Notes: generated by a model not told the origin, from the letters alone. Counted from the first letter of the stretch, positions 49,736 to 61,478 are shown. The stretch: 64,000 nucleotides of DNA from Pieris napi (GCF_905475465.1 NC_062236.1:11976001-12040000), one strand, 5' to 3'. Numbers and translations: made by a program.

Positions 49736-51165
49736 ATTAAAATTAAAATGAACAGACTCTTTCCTAGTAGTTGGAGACAACGGTCAAACGAAAACGTTTC
49801 TTACGAACGTTGCCCCGAGATATATGAGTGAGTGAAGCAAAGCTATAAAGCTTCAAAAAAGTCAGAGAATGTGTAACTTTTATATTATACAAAAAAGTCC
49901 TCCGCAGCGTCTATCTGTCTGTCTGTTTTAAAGACGGGTAATAAATCACGTATCGCTAGAACTCATTTACAATGGAAAAAATTTAGTGAAAAAAAACACA
50001 TTAAAACAAATAAAAAATACTTACATACACACAAGGTTTTTAAGGTTTGGGGCCGTTCAAGTGTTACGTAAGCAGATTTACTGCAATTTGTACAAATTGT
50101 ATTTAAAGCAATGCATTTTCTGTGCCGATTTTCAGAACTCGTATTGAACCGTCTATAGAATGCGTACAATAGTATAATTTACTATTTTATCGAAATTCGA
50201 AGTTACAAGCTCTTAAAAATATGGGGGCGGCATTTTGTACAAAGGAAACTGGATCACTGCAAGGCACGTGGCACAGCTGTTACATATCTTAAGAAACGCA
50301 TTGTTAGTTTCTTTATATTATTAATAGCTACCTTCCTTGTCAGTTTCAATTGATTTCTTGTTTAAATTTCGATTTGGATTGTATAAAACATCTAACTGCC
50401 TTAAAATGTTACACTTTTGTGTCCTTTGTATGCTAATAACCATAGTTTTAGATCCCCAAACTGTAAATTTAAATATACAGTTATAAAGTTATTCTTTAAA
50501 GAATAACTTTTTCTTGGCCCCGACTATCTTCTATCCCTTCGTTCCTCTTCTTACCGGTAACTCCTGGTACCTTCTTCAACTTTAACTACAAAGTGTTTTA
50601 ATCCCTCCATCACCTCGGAGACAAAAAATATTTTTACGAAACAACAATATTGTACCAAATCTTAGTTTCTTTACCTGTATGTATTTATATATTGAGTAGT
50701 TTATATTTAATGTTGGGTTGACTGGACGAAACTGCTTTAATACGGGCGGTCTTTTTTGCATTCTTTTGCCTTCATTTGTTTTATCTTTCTTCAGATTTGT
50801 GTTATTAGGATGTAAATAAAGTGTTTTTATTATTGCGTTTCAATCATTTATGAACTTCCGAAATCTTCCTTTTTACAGCTAAATCAGGCACCTAAACACA
50901 CAATAAATATCAAAAATACCTCGAATTGATAACACCCGATAAGGTTTTGCACAAATTTAGAAAATTTCTTTCTTGATAAATGAATATTAATAAACATAAC
51001 AATTAAATATACAGTATTTATAATTGTATTTACCTACATAATAAAAATAAAAACTTTAGAGGTGTCAAAGGACACCCGGATGGAACGAAATTCCTTTCGA
51101 TTAATTTATATGTTAATTGGTATCATAACAGTATGATAGGTTTTCTCGACACCAATCTTACGACG
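49736..51165. other. AT-rich spacer with a 26-bp palindrome
   Basis: 50485-50510 is a perfect palindrome (AAAGTTATTCTTT and its reverse complement, no loop). No gene recognised. Confidence 0.5.
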
Positions 51166-51174
51166 AAAAAAAAA

Positions 51175-51292
51175 GCCAACATCACGAGGTGTTCCCAGGC
51201 GGTCACCCATCCAAGTACTGACCTCGCCCGACGTTGCTTAACTTCGGTGATCGGACGAGAACCGGTGTATTCAACGTGGTATGGACGTTGGC
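51175..51292 (-). rRNA. 5S ribosomal RNA gene
   Basis: The minus strand reads GCCAACGTCCATACCACGTT at its 5' end and carries the conserved blocks GTTCTCGTCCGATCACCGAA, AGTTAAGCAAC, GTACTTGGATGGGTGACC and GCCTGGGAACACC, ending in GTTGGC. The ends pair (GCCAAC with GTTGGC) to form helix I. Length is 118 nt before the T-run, normal for an insect 5S gene. The internal control region (box A, intermediate element, box C) is intact. A nine-base A-run on the plus strand (51166-51174) gives the Pol III terminator. A TATA-like TATATTTT lies at about -28 to -21 (51313-51320), as is usual for insect 5S genes. It looks functional. Confidence 0.95.
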
Positions 51293-51410
51293 GATAGTTA
51301 AATCGAAAATGTAAAATATAACAACTATAGCAAAAAGTGTCGTTACAACTTTTGGTCTTAATTTAAGTGATTCCAAAAATAATTTTCATTTCTTATCCCT
51401 ACAAAAAAAA

Positions 51411-51507
51411 GCCAACATCACGAGGTGTTCTCAGGCGGTCACCCATCCAAGTACTGACCTCGTTCGATGTTGCTTAACTTCGGTGATCGGACGAGAACCG
51501 GTGTATT
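51411..51507 (-). pseudogene. 5'-truncated 5S rRNA pseudogene
   Basis: A second 5S copy in the same orientation, about 120 bp from the first. It matches the intact copy closely from residue 22 to the 3' end, with a few C-to-T type changes (for example CGTTCGATG for CGCCCGACG), but the first 21 nt, the helix I partner and the upstream TATA box are gone. It still has an A-run (51403-51410) as terminator. Beyond the break it resumes with sequence shared with the flank of the intact copy (AGCAAAAAGTGTCGTTACAA compared with AGCAAAAAAGTGTCGTGACA). This shows a tandem duplication followed by a deletion of about 55-60 bp. Confidence 0.9.
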
Positions 51508-52195
51508 ACAATAGCAAATAGCAAAAAAGTGTCGTGACAACTTTTGTAAGAATGTTTTCCGTCTAGCCCCCTTTCACAACGCGCGATAAGGAACTTCGTT
51601 CCAATAATTATTCAAAATAAAATGAACACAAATTTAAAAAGTTTGATCCCTGTGGCAGTATACCTTGCTTACCTTCTTGATGATTTGTATTCTGAAAATA
51701 TTTCTGAATTATTCAATTAATCCAACATAAAAATATGACATTTGATGACCCCTAAGTACACTCCATTTGGGGTCAAACGTTCCTCCGTACATCTGTCGCC
51801 CCTATCCGACACGACAATCGTGACGAAAATATTTATTTATAGTTTCCTAATACCAGTATTAGTGTTTAACAACCATTATTTAAAGATATACGCGAATAAA
51901 TCAAGAACAAAAATAAATATTATAAAGGCACCTTTTAAAGTCAAAATTAGATATAAAATTACAGTTAAATATATATAAAAAAAAACGACACTAGGTAGTT
52001 TCATATGGATAAGAAAAGGGCAAGAAACTCCAAAGACATGATGCCAGTTGACTTCCATATATACCTTCGTTATAATAGCATACATTGTTAAAGCAGCTTA
52101 AAATCATAAACTTAATTGGCAACCAGTCTCTTGAGCATTTTGCTAAATTTTTATCCCACGAGATTGTGCAAGTTTAAAGAAAGAAAATTCACGAA
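51508..52195. other. spacer 3' of the 5S pseudogene
   Basis: 51636-51690 holds a scrap of repeat family D (AAAAAGTTTGATCCCTGTGG). No gene recognised; the 78-codon plus frame at 51742-51978 is low-complexity. Confidence 0.4.
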
Positions 52196-52312
52196 ACCGT
52201 ACCAATTTTTAATAGGCGCGCAACGCACTCGCGAGCCCTTTGGCATTGATGTCCATGGGAGGTATCACTTCCCATCAGGTGAGCATTTTGTCTGTTTGCC
52301 CCCTGTTCTATT
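52196..52312 (-). repeat. dispersed repeat family C, inverted copy
   Basis: Plus strand CGTACCAATTTTTAATAGGC, GTCCATGGGAGGTATCACTT and CATCAGGTGAGCATTTTGTC are the reverse complement of the family 5' half. Confidence 0.65.
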
Positions 52313-52805
52313 AAAAAAAACATAAGGCGGTAACCTAGACGGGAAGCCAAAAAATAATAAATAAAAAGCAGTAAGCGTCGAAGTGTAAACACAATAGTTC
52401 GAATAATATTTTAAAAAAATTAAGTTAAAAAATATTCTATACGTTAAAAATTCATACTTATGCTATAAAAATTAATTTCTGACAAGATCGCGTTAGATAA
52501 AATTCACACCTTTTGTGTCAAAATGACAAATTGCTCTGTTATCTATGATCTGGCACGCGCACTGTGCAATTATAATCTGTATTGTTATTAATTATATTTA
52601 CGTTATTTTCACAGATAAAGTTATTATTGTTTGTATACAATATTCACGATCGTGTAGTCAAGTAAGGGTATAAAACAAAAGCCGGAAAGATGGCGAGTTT
52701 AGTTTTATGATCATTGGTATATCAAAGGAATTGGAAGGACCTCTGCAGGGATATATATTAGGAAGAGCTATTATTTAAAAAACTCTTTTTCAAAATTAAG
52801 TTACA

Positions 52806-52862
52806 TTAATTGCCTATTAGATTGACAAATGATCATGAAACAAATACCTAGACTTAGAAAGG
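52806..52862 (+). mobile_element. SINE 3' scrap
   Basis: TAATTGCCTATTAGATTGAC and AAATGATCATGAAACAAATA only. Confidence 0.6.
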
Positions 52863-53327
52863 TCACTGTTTTATTTTATATTTACTGTATGTCTAACATA
52901 ATATATTATTTTAGCATTTAAAAGTCTATCAATCAACAAAGAAAAGCTTTGGGCTATAGAACACCGTGTTACAACCAAATTAATACGGGTTGAACAGCGC
53001 ACAGTTACTTTAAAATAAATCGAACCGACGCCAACATTTCAGTCCGGCCTTAAGTTGCAAACATAGAAATTAAATTGATAATTTTGCCTGTTACAATTTA
53101 GTTATATCGACCCTTTGTGACATAATTGATACAGCCATATGCCACGTAACAAATTGAGAGACAATTATGACATGTGGCTGCGTTTAAAAACTCATCATTG
53201 CACTAGAACAAAATCATTAAACAATTACATCAAATGATGTCGCGTGTGCGTCAAACATTTTGTAACGAATATTCGAATTAAATTGATTTTGAAATTGACT
53301 ACAATTTAGTCTCACTACAATGTCTAT

Positions 53328-53557
53328 ATCTGCCTCATTTGTCAGTCTAATAGGCATGTAGGTGTTCAGCCTCATGTGCCTGACACACGCGGTCGACTTT
53401 TTGGGTCTAAGGCAGGTTTCTACACGATGTTTTCCTTCACCGTTCGCGAATGTTAAATGCGCACATATAACGAAAGTTCAGTAGTGCACAGCCGGGCATC
53501 GATCCTACGACCTCAGCAATGAGAGTCGTACGCTGATGTCACTAGGCCCTGCTCATA
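53328..53557 (-). mobile_element. SINE, 3' end missing
   Basis: Plus strand TTGTCAGTCTAATAGGCATG, GTCGACTTTTTGGGTCTAAG, GATGTTTTCCTTCACCGTTC and CCTACGACCTCAGCAATGAG, ending in the tRNA-like head. Confidence 0.82.
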
Positions 53558-53936
53558 TATCAAATATGAAAATAGCAGTCGTAATTTCTACGAATGAATC
53601 TAGTTGAGTTACCAGAGGCTTATGACTCGGGCAGTACAATTAAAAACCTAAACGTATATTTTAGAAATTAATACAATACTAATTTGTTCCATCAATATGC
53701 CTGAGGCTATAAAGCTTAAAATGCGTCATTCAAACCAAACATGTTTACTAAACTTTTGAATGCACGAAATGTCAGTCAAAAACGAACTGGTTTTATGCAA
53801 ATACAAGCTGTGTGAGCAACGGAAAATATTCATTTATTTTATTTACTGACACACATTTATGCTTATGCAATAATATAATTGACATAATTAAATGAAAGGC
53901 GGCCTTATCGCTCTTGAGCGATCTCTTCCAGGCGAC

Positions 53937-53994
53937 CACTAAAAGTTAAAACATTTGTTTGAATTAATTCAAACAAATGTTTTAACTTTTAGTG
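53937..53994. repeat. perfect 58-bp palindrome
   Basis: CACTAAAAGTTAAAACATTT... (29 nt, 53937-53965) is followed without any loop by its exact reverse complement (53966-53994). No mismatch is present. The right end directly abuts the left arm of a family F MITE. The left flank (GGCGGCCTTATCGCTCTTGA...) looks like a LINE 3' end. Confidence 0.92.
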
Positions 53995-54125
53995 ATTCTG
54001 TAACACACTTTTCGAACTCTCACAGCGGTTTTCGCAGCGGCGGTCGCGCTCAAATCAGTCGAGAAGCAGTCATTTTACGATTTGGCATTCTGATAAGGAG
54101 GGAGCTTGTAGTTTATTGTTTATGC
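53995..54125. mobile_element. family F MITE, left part
   Basis: ATTCTGTAACACACTTTTCG, CTCTCACAGCGGTTTTCGCA, GCGGTCGCGCTCAAATCAGT and TTTGGCATTCTGATAAGGAG. Interior blocks match the copies at 57463 and 58149 in the opposite sense. The right terminal repeat is missing. Confidence 0.7.
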
Positions 54126-54139
54126 ATACCCTTCATAGT

Positions 54140-54182
54140 AATAATTTGAAGTCATGCATAGCCTGCATCACTTCAAATTATT
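54140..54182. repeat. 19-bp hairpin with one mismatch
   Basis: AATAATTTGAAGTCATGCA pairs with TGCATCACTTCAAATTATT; the loop is TAGCC. It lies just 3' of the truncated MITE. Confidence 0.8.
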
Positions 54183-54529
54183 CCCCATATGATCTGCTTT
54201 ATGTCAGTTCTTATACTCTTATAAATAGTCTTTTTGTCAATATTTTTAATCTATTACTGTTTAATGTTGTGTTATTTTTTTGTATGTGATATATCTGTAA
54301 CGGTAGCTGATTTTGTTAAAAAAATAAACAAGCAATAATCTCAAATATCATATACAATTTTCAAATAAGAAATTACTGTCTTTTGAGGATTCTATTGAAG
54401 AAGTTAATTAATAGTTTCGTATAAACCTCATGGGAACTGGCGCGAGCCCTATAATTGAAGAAACTTGAAAGTTTTGGGGTATGTTTTGCGGCGTCAGGGG
54501 TGTCTAGTTTTGATTAGTTTCTATTTAAA

Positions 54530-54618
54530 GTCAAAGTCAAAATCATTTATTCATCTAACTTGTCTTCTATCAGTTAGAGGCATGGTGAAATAGGTTATAG
54601 GAGCACACACTTACATTC
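54530..54618 (-). mobile_element. LINE tail fragment (family B), internally deleted
   Basis: Plus strand AAAGTCAAAGTCAAAATCAT is the reversed tail, joined directly to TCTTCTATCAGTTAGAGGCA and GGTGAAATAGGTTATAGGAG, which lie about 250 bp apart in the full tail at 17162. Confidence 0.6.
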
Positions 54619-54670
54619 TCGTGGGAACAACACGCAATTACATAGTCGAAATAACTAAAATAAGTAAACA

Positions 54671-54953
54671 AATCAGTGGCACTACAACCTGTTTAGGTCT
54701 GGGCTTCTGGATTTCTGTATCTTTTTCACGATCATTTGTCAATCTAATAGGCAAGCAGGTGATCAGCCTCCTGTGGCTGACACACGCCGTCGACTTTTTG
54801 GGTATAAGGCAAGCCGGTTTCTTCACGATGTTATCCTTCACTGTTCGATCGAATGTTGAATGCGCACATAGAAAGAGTCCATTGATGCACAGCCAGGGAT
54901 TGAAGCTACGACCTCAAGGATGGGAGTCGCTAAAGCCACTCAACACTGCTCTA
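54671..54953 (-). mobile_element. SINE, full length
   Basis: Plus strand AAATCAGTGGCACTACAACC, GGCAAGCAGGTGATCAGCCT, GCAAGCCGGTTTCTTCACGA and GGAGTCGCTAAAGCCACTCA. The complete order of SINE blocks is present. Confidence 0.88.
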
Positions 54954-55452
54954 TTTCAAACCTGAAATATATGTGATTTCGTTGTGGTTATTTATAATGA
55001 AATATTTTAATGATAGATTTATATTTAAAATTATTAACTCAACTTTACCTAGATGACTTAATGAGTACTTAAAATGTATTATTTGATATTAGAACCAGCC
55101 CTACACTAACTATAAATAGATCGTTAATAGAACTGTTATTATTTTTTTTAAACATTTTAAAACGGTTCCTTCGAAACCACAAGGACAAAGTGCCGTGTGA
55201 AAACAATTTAGTAAATTAAAACGGGAAAATACTTTACGTTTGAGTAAACAATCTTTGAAGATACCGCTCGATTTCGTTAGAAATACCAAAAAAATTCACG
55301 AGCACAACTCAATAGAGGCTGAGAATCACATATATAATTATTTCTAACAGAAATCGAACCCGATAGGTATAGCGTCAAGATCCCATTTATAACGTAGTCA
55401 CTAGGTTTTTGATAAACTTAAACTCAAAATAACATTTATACATATCGTATCT

Positions 55453-55675
55453 CTCTTATCTTGGGATTGAATTGCTCCAGTTCAAACAATTTGTATGACT
55501 CAATACTTAGCGATTAAATAGAGTGGCGGAAAGTTTCTTGCCAGTTCTTCTTGCCCGCTCTTCGCACTTGATTTGCGAACTGGTAGTGAATGTAAATTGA
55601 GAATTTAACATCTTTTCTATTGACGTTCATAAGTGTACTTGGTTACCTATATGAATAAAATTATTTCGAGTTTCT
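55453..55675 (+). mobile_element. LINE 3' end, family B subfamily 2
   Basis: Shares CAGTTCAAACAATTTGTATG and GGCGGAAAGTTTCTTGCCAG with 18214 and ends TGAATAAAATTATTTCGAGT. Confidence 0.75.
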
Positions 55676-56689
55676 AACAACAAATAAATTAATTACAATG
55701 TATATATTCCACACTGTGCTTTTAAGAAAGAGAAAGAGAGGCTGCCACATATTACAGAGAATGTTAAAAGTCGCAGCATTAATTTTAAAACTGCTACTAC
55801 GTTTAATTGTGATTAAGGTCATAAATTTTCTCCTTAATCAGGTCGTAAATATCATCTTATTAAATGCCTATAGAATTATATGCAAACTCGTAAAGTAGCC
55901 GCCATGTAGCAGATGTTACCCCTTCACTTACCGCGGTCCATTTTATCCCAATCGTATATTTACCGGTCACGCGCCCTTTGTTATAAATTTCAACTATTTA
56001 TTACGACAACAATGACCGATTGTTAGATAATCGCTTGACCATTTCTCTCATACTAATTATTACATTAAAATAATCAGAATCGTGCGCATGATTTAATTTT
56101 GGGGAGTTGCGGTTTCATTGTGGGTTTATGTTGGGTGTATGTATTTTGTATATATTATGTTAATTTGCTTATTGATTTACTGTTTTATCAATGAAAATTT
56201 TATACACAAAGCTTGCTGCATATCTGAAAGTACGAAACAAAATGTAATTTATCCATAGACTAGTGTGTCAACATTCAAAACGTTTTTGACAGTCGAGAGT
56301 AGTTATCGTTCTAAGGTTTTATGCTATTTTCAATTAATATATGTACCTCCTCCTTTTGTTATGACACTACAAAAACATTATTTAAAAAAAAACACAGGGT
56401 TAGAATAAGTATATATGTATAATCAATAATTTTTCTCTTTTTTATTAGTATTTTGGACCGGCGTGGACAAATATGGAAGTAAAATATGTTATTGCTTGGG
56501 GAAAATTGTATCAAGTAAGTCAGCCATGTCTCCAAAGCATATCAATAATCTAAAACTTGTAATTAAACTTGGAAACATAAATGAAGAATTAAATATATCA
56601 ATCAAATAAACAGTACAGTTTACAAATACGTAGTAATAATAAAAATAACTAAAAATGTATAAGAAGAAAAATAAAACAATTTTAAAAAG
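55676..56689. other. AT-rich spacer
   Basis: No gene recognised; short frames only. Confidence 0.5.
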
Positions 56690-56822
56690 TTTGGTCCCTG
56701 TGGCAGTGTACCTTAAAGGCTGCAATTCCATGCTGTATTGCTATACTTATTCGTTGAGCGAGGAAAGCACCAGCTCTGGGGTCACCGGTACTAACTACCA
56801 GGCGCCCACTTAAATCTTGAAT
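56690..56822 (-). mobile_element. fragment of repeat family D coding unit
   Basis: On the minus strand one frame reads DLSGRLVVSTGDPRAGAFLA, then QRISIAIQHGIAAF, matching the copies at 1, 10478 and 23390. It ends GGGACCAAACTTTTTAAAA like the others. Confidence 0.6.
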
Positions 56823-57462
56823 CAATCTTTTACTAGGTCTACTAATTCCGCTGTGTTGTGTGATGATGTGAAAGTGTGGGTCTGTAAGTGGGCTGTGCTC
56901 ATGATGGAGGTTTTAGCGCTATGGATATTCTTAATACTCCAAGCATATTCCGCAATAGCTTAAACAAGTCGAGGCTTAAATAGTGGTCGGGCTGATGACT
57001 AATCTGAGTTTTTGCATAGTTGGTGTTGAAAAGAACATGAAACAAAGCACGATTACGCGTCTGGTAGAACCTCCACATTTAAATCGATGGTAGGTGCATT
57101 TTTATTGAACCCAAGCCACAAGTACATTACTGTACGTTACGCAATCGAATCGACATGGACAATAATTTTGTATGCAAATATGGGATATCTTAAGTGGGAT
57201 CAAAATGCCACCGGGCGCGTTTTATGGTTATGTACAGTTAGGTAGAACAGTGAATTCAGTTAATAGTTTATTATTTTTATGATCAATTCTATATATTTCA
57301 CGGACTCCCTTGTCTACCATATGCCGAATTATATCATAGTGACCCATACAATGCGCAGAGAACTTGGAGAAACTGATCGTTATTGGTAAGGCAAAAGATC
57401 ACGTGGCCTTTCACCAATTAGACCGATCGAGTGAAAGACTCATCGTCCTTAAAACTGTACTG

Positions 57463-57646
57463 CCTTGCGATTCTGTAACTCACTTTTCGAACTCACACAG
57501 CGGTTTTTGCATAAACAATAAAATACAAGCTCCCACCTTTTCAGAATGCCAAATCATAAAATGACTGCTCCACGACTGATTTGAGAGCGACCGCCGATGC
57601 GAAAACCGCTGTGTGAGTTCGAAAAGTGAGTTACAGAATCGCAGGG
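57463..57646. mobile_element. family F inverted-repeat MITE, complete copy
   Basis: 184 bp. Terminal inverted repeats of about 45 bp: CCTTGCGATTCTGTAACTCA...CACAGCGGTTTT on the left and AAAACCGCTGTGTGAG...GAATCGCAGGG on the right. CTG flanks both ends (57460-57462, 57647-57649). Interior has GACTGATTTGAGAGCGACCG. It is non-coding; the superfamily is unknown. Confidence 0.82.
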
Positions 57647-58148
57647 CTGTAGTGTAAGAGAGGCTCTGGACAGAAATCGGTGTAAACATTGTCCGCTCCA
57701 GATGTTTCCTTGCTGACCACGAAGGTCAGATATGAGCGATCGACTGCAGAGAGAGAGAGACGAAACATTTGGTGGCTGAATCGAAAAGCTTAATAGATTT
57801 GCTATCAAATTCTTTTATACAATGTTTTTCAAATTAAATTTAAAACACTTTTCCATACAATAGTACAATATAGAACAGTGCCATATGCCAAATATCGAGC
57901 TAATTTAAATACAGTTAGGGTTAAATCGTACATGTGTCGCTGGCACATAAACAATACGATAAATTTGCATATTTTGTTGTGGTCGAATTTAGCCAATAGT
58001 TTCTTACTGCGCCTCATTTAAATAGGATAAAAGGGAGTACGACTTATCAAGTATATTGATAATTAAAATATGCAAGATATACGAGTGGTGTTGGTCTGGT
58101 GGTGAAGGAAACCATCGTGCGGTGAGGCCTTCTAAGAAAGAAATCAGA

Positions 58149-58330
58149 CAGAACTCACTTTTCGAACTCTCACAGCGGTTTTATGATTGATTATGATTTG
58201 GAATTCTGATAAGGAATTGTAGTTTATTGTTGCCAAATAGTAAAATGACTGCTTTACGACTGATTTGAGCGCGACCGCCCCTGCGAAAACCGCTGTGAGA
58301 TTTCGAAAAGTGAGTTACAGAATCGCAAGT
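58149..58330. mobile_element. family F inverted-repeat MITE, left end worn
   Basis: AACTCACTTTTCGAACTCTC at left, and GAGATTTCGAAAAGTGAGTT...CGCAAG at right, with the same interior blocks as 57463. The right side is followed by CTG (58331-58333); the outer left 15 nt are lost. Confidence 0.78.
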
Positions 58331-58796
58331 CTGATGTCAAAGACACAAGAAGGTTCTTTTTTGTTAAATATGCACTTTCATTTCATTATAATTTGGTTTT
58401 TCTTAACGAAACCCGCCAATATGGGATGGACATAAAATAAGTGCCTTTCACTGAAACATTATTTAAGTGGAATCGAATCCAAGACGTATATGACAATTAA
58501 TATAACTCTTTATAAATATTATTGGACCCAAGTAATTCATTTGTCACACAAAACGTTACAACATAGCGGCGATGTAGTCAGGCGTAACAACAGATGCGTG
58601 GGCGCATCCAATGGGGCGTGAACTTACGTTGGAGTTGGACTTATTGATAAATAATGCATGTTCAATAACATTTATTGTTAAGTGCAGCTTTAGTGGATTT
58701 GTGGTCATATTACACGTTCGTTCACCTGCGCCTGAAATATGGCGAAAGGCAATGACGCTGTGGATCTCTTAGAGTACTTGTAAATATAATAAATAA

Positions 58797-59051
58797 ATCA
58801 GCTACAACAATTTTTCAGGTCTGGGCCTCAGATATTTGTATCTGTTTCATGATCATTTGTCAATAAAATAGGTGATCCGCCTCCTGTGATTTACACGTCG
58901 ACACGCCGGCGACTTTTTGTGTCTAAGGCAAGCCGGTTTTCTCATGATGTTTTCCTTCACCGTTAGAGCTAATGTTAAATGCGCATAAAGAAAGAGCTCA
59001 TTGGTGCACAGCCGAGGATCGAACCTACTAACTCAGGGATGAGAGCCGCTA
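58797..59051 (-). mobile_element. SINE, head truncated
   Basis: Plus strand AAATCAGCTACAACAATTTT, TTTCATGATCATTTGTCAAT, GCAAGCCGGTTTTCTCATGA and GATCGAACCTACTAACTCAG. The outer tRNA-like head is lost. Confidence 0.82.
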
Positions 59052-59890
59052 ATATAAATAACTTAAAACCCATTTTTCCTCAGCGAAAGTATAGATACGG
59101 TGTAAATTAATTTGTTACTTGTATAGGGATACCGACTAGGAATACCGACCGGTATTCACCGATAGCAATTTTAACTTATAGTATTCCATGTGGTCATATA
59201 AAGAATGGGTTGAAGTAGTATATAGATAAACAATAATGCGTAAGCGCATGAGAAACCAATATAAGAACCAACAGAAACCGCAATGATGGGCAATCTATTA
59301 CAAATTTTATAATAGTTAACATAGTTTTTAGCGTTTCAGAATTTTCTATTATTTATTATTGGTCGGCACTGCTTTTGGTCTTCGGTGTCTGTAAAGCGTA
59401 CTTAATCACAATATAAGTGAGTGATTAGTCTAAAATAATTTTAACACAGTTTATGTAAACCACACTTTATGTAAAAGCGAATATTCAAGTGTATGTTCAG
59501 TTTCCATAACAATAGTAAAATTTGATTTTAATTGCCAATCTTAAGTCACACTGTCTAGTTCCAATTACACAAGCCGACCACTGTGTAATGCGCACCCACC
59601 CTTATGACATGACACCCTTAAGACGCCCCCTAATAAAGATGGGTAATAGACCATAATATAGTTTCTTGGTTTCATAAAGTAATATAATATTCCTTAATGG
59701 GCCCATGGGCCTATACTTATAAATATTGAATTAAATATGAGTCGATTAATGCTCTCATAAGGGTAAAGGCGGCGGCTAAATGTGTTTAAAATATATTGCT
59801 TTATTAACTAAACTACACAAATATTAGTATAATTACGTGAATTACTACCAATTGTTTAGTAACATAATTTAATTAAGCGTAGGAGTTATA
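59052..59890. other. AT-rich spacer
   Basis: Nothing recognised. Confidence 0.5.
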
Positions 59891-60080
59891 TTTATTATTT
59901 ATTTATTAGTAATCTTACAGCTAACATTCATATTATATAACACACTTAGACAATATACAAAGTCAAAACAGATCATTACACAGATAAACAATATATATGA
60001 AACAGAATAAGTAAGTAGGTACATTAATAGACAAAAAGAAAACCGAAATTTAACATTAAACAAACGACAATTAATACTTA
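59891..60080 (-). mobile_element. LINE 3'-end remnant (family G), copy 2
   Basis: TTATTATTTATTTATTAGTA, ATCTTACAGCTAACATTCAT and GGTACATTAATAGACAAAAA match 19966-20125 in order. It directly precedes another LINE 3' end. Confidence 0.55.
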
Positions 60081-60171
60081 ATTGTTGCTGCTAAACAAAG
60101 TCAGTCTACTGGCCTTCAAATATTTTCTCATATCCTCTTTGGTAAGGTGGCAAAAATATCAACATCCTCAT

Positions 60172-60960
60172 AAAATAAAATAAAAAATAAAAATAAAATA
60201 TGTTTATTATGGAACATAAGATACATGTATCACTTATTCCACGTCATAAAATTTGAAGGCATCCCTACTCATCGGCAAAGAAGACAGAGGGTGTAGGCCG
60301 AGAGAAAAAGCCGGCGTAAAAAACTCTAGGTACTCTTTTAAAACAGCAAATCATCAAACAACACTTATTTAAAACAAATATCGCAAATTAATTAGAAGTA
60401 GCCTGTCTAGCACTAGTCCCAGGCCCTTTTATCAACTAGATAATCGTTGACTTTATAGTAAGCCTTTTTACACTTGCTTTTCTTTAATACATTTCTTAAA
60501 TTTATTGAAAGGCAGTGATAAAAGAGCCTCTGGGATTTTATTAAAGAAGAGTATCCCTTTCCCCAAAAAAGAATTACTAACTTTAGATAGTCTAGTACGG
60601 GGAAAACATAATTAGTGTCATAGTTATAAAACCCGAAACTTTGGCAAATTATGCACGTAATTGGTGTTCGTACGAGGCACATGGAACAATTGTATCTTGT
60701 CGCATACGGTGGAGGGATTCTTAAAGAAATAGGGGCTATCCATAAAGAATATCGTGCAAAAATAATAAGTCTTGCTGACTCCATCGACGTTCTAATGAGT
60801 CTACATTAAAATATTTGCAAGAATCTGCATAACTATCGAAACATAGATAGTGTTTTAAAACTACGGAATTTCACAAACTTTGTTTGTATATTTTCGACAG
60901 CTTTCATATATTGACCCGATGAAAGTTGCATACTCCAGCACACTTTTGACAAAATAAAGG
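60172..60960 (-). mobile_element. 5'-truncated LINE with reverse transcriptase C-terminus
   Basis: On the minus strand broken frames read SFLGKGILFFNKIPEALLSL, then PFNKFKKCIKEK and, shifted, KKAYYKVNDYLVDKRAWD before a stop. This is the usual C-terminal ending of a CR1/L2-like LINE polymerase (G-I-x-F-x-N-x-I-P ... K-F-K-K). The 3' UTR follows and ends in AATAAACATATTTTATTTTT with a TTTTA-type tail (plus 60172-60206). The element is dead: the C-terminal reading changes frame at least once. Confidence 0.65.
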
Positions 60961-61311
60961 CATAAATACAAAGATGAGAATTTTATTTAAACTTTATCCA
61001 CTGAACAAATGAAGATACCTTACAGTTTTCCACTCACCGATTCGCCCAATGTGTTCGCTAGTAAATTAGATAAACGAGTTATATAATATGGGGTCTTGAG
61101 AACACACACACACACGAAGTACAGTAGAGTACTTTGTGTTATTTACTTATACCTTAATACAGTTTTCAAGATCTCCAAAGAGTTCTGTTTGGGAGCGATG
61201 CCGAGAAACCTCGATTAGCAGATCAAGCGACGCAAGTGGTAATGTATAGGCACTACGAATACATTCCAATATCCCCAAAAGTCATCTCAATCTGAATACA
61301 AAGATGAAAAT

Positions 61312-61478
61312 CAGTGTCCAACGAGCGACTCTCATCCCTGAGGTCGTAGGTTCGATTCTCGACTGTGCACCAATGAACTTTCTTTCTATACGCGCATTTA
61401 AGATTCGCTCAATTCAAACTATCATGAAAAAAACTCGGATACTGTAGCGCTAAAAAAGTTGTAGCGCCATTTATTGAC
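61312..61478 (+). mobile_element. SINE with central deletion and 14-bp target duplication
   Basis: CAGTGTCCAACGAGCGACTC, GGTCGTAGGTTCGATTCTCG, TTCTTTCTATACGCGCATTT then directly CGGATACTGTAGCGCTAAAA. The middle is deleted. ACAAAGATGAAAAT (61298-61311) and ACAAAGATGAGAAT (61487-61500) flank it as the duplication. Confidence 0.8.
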
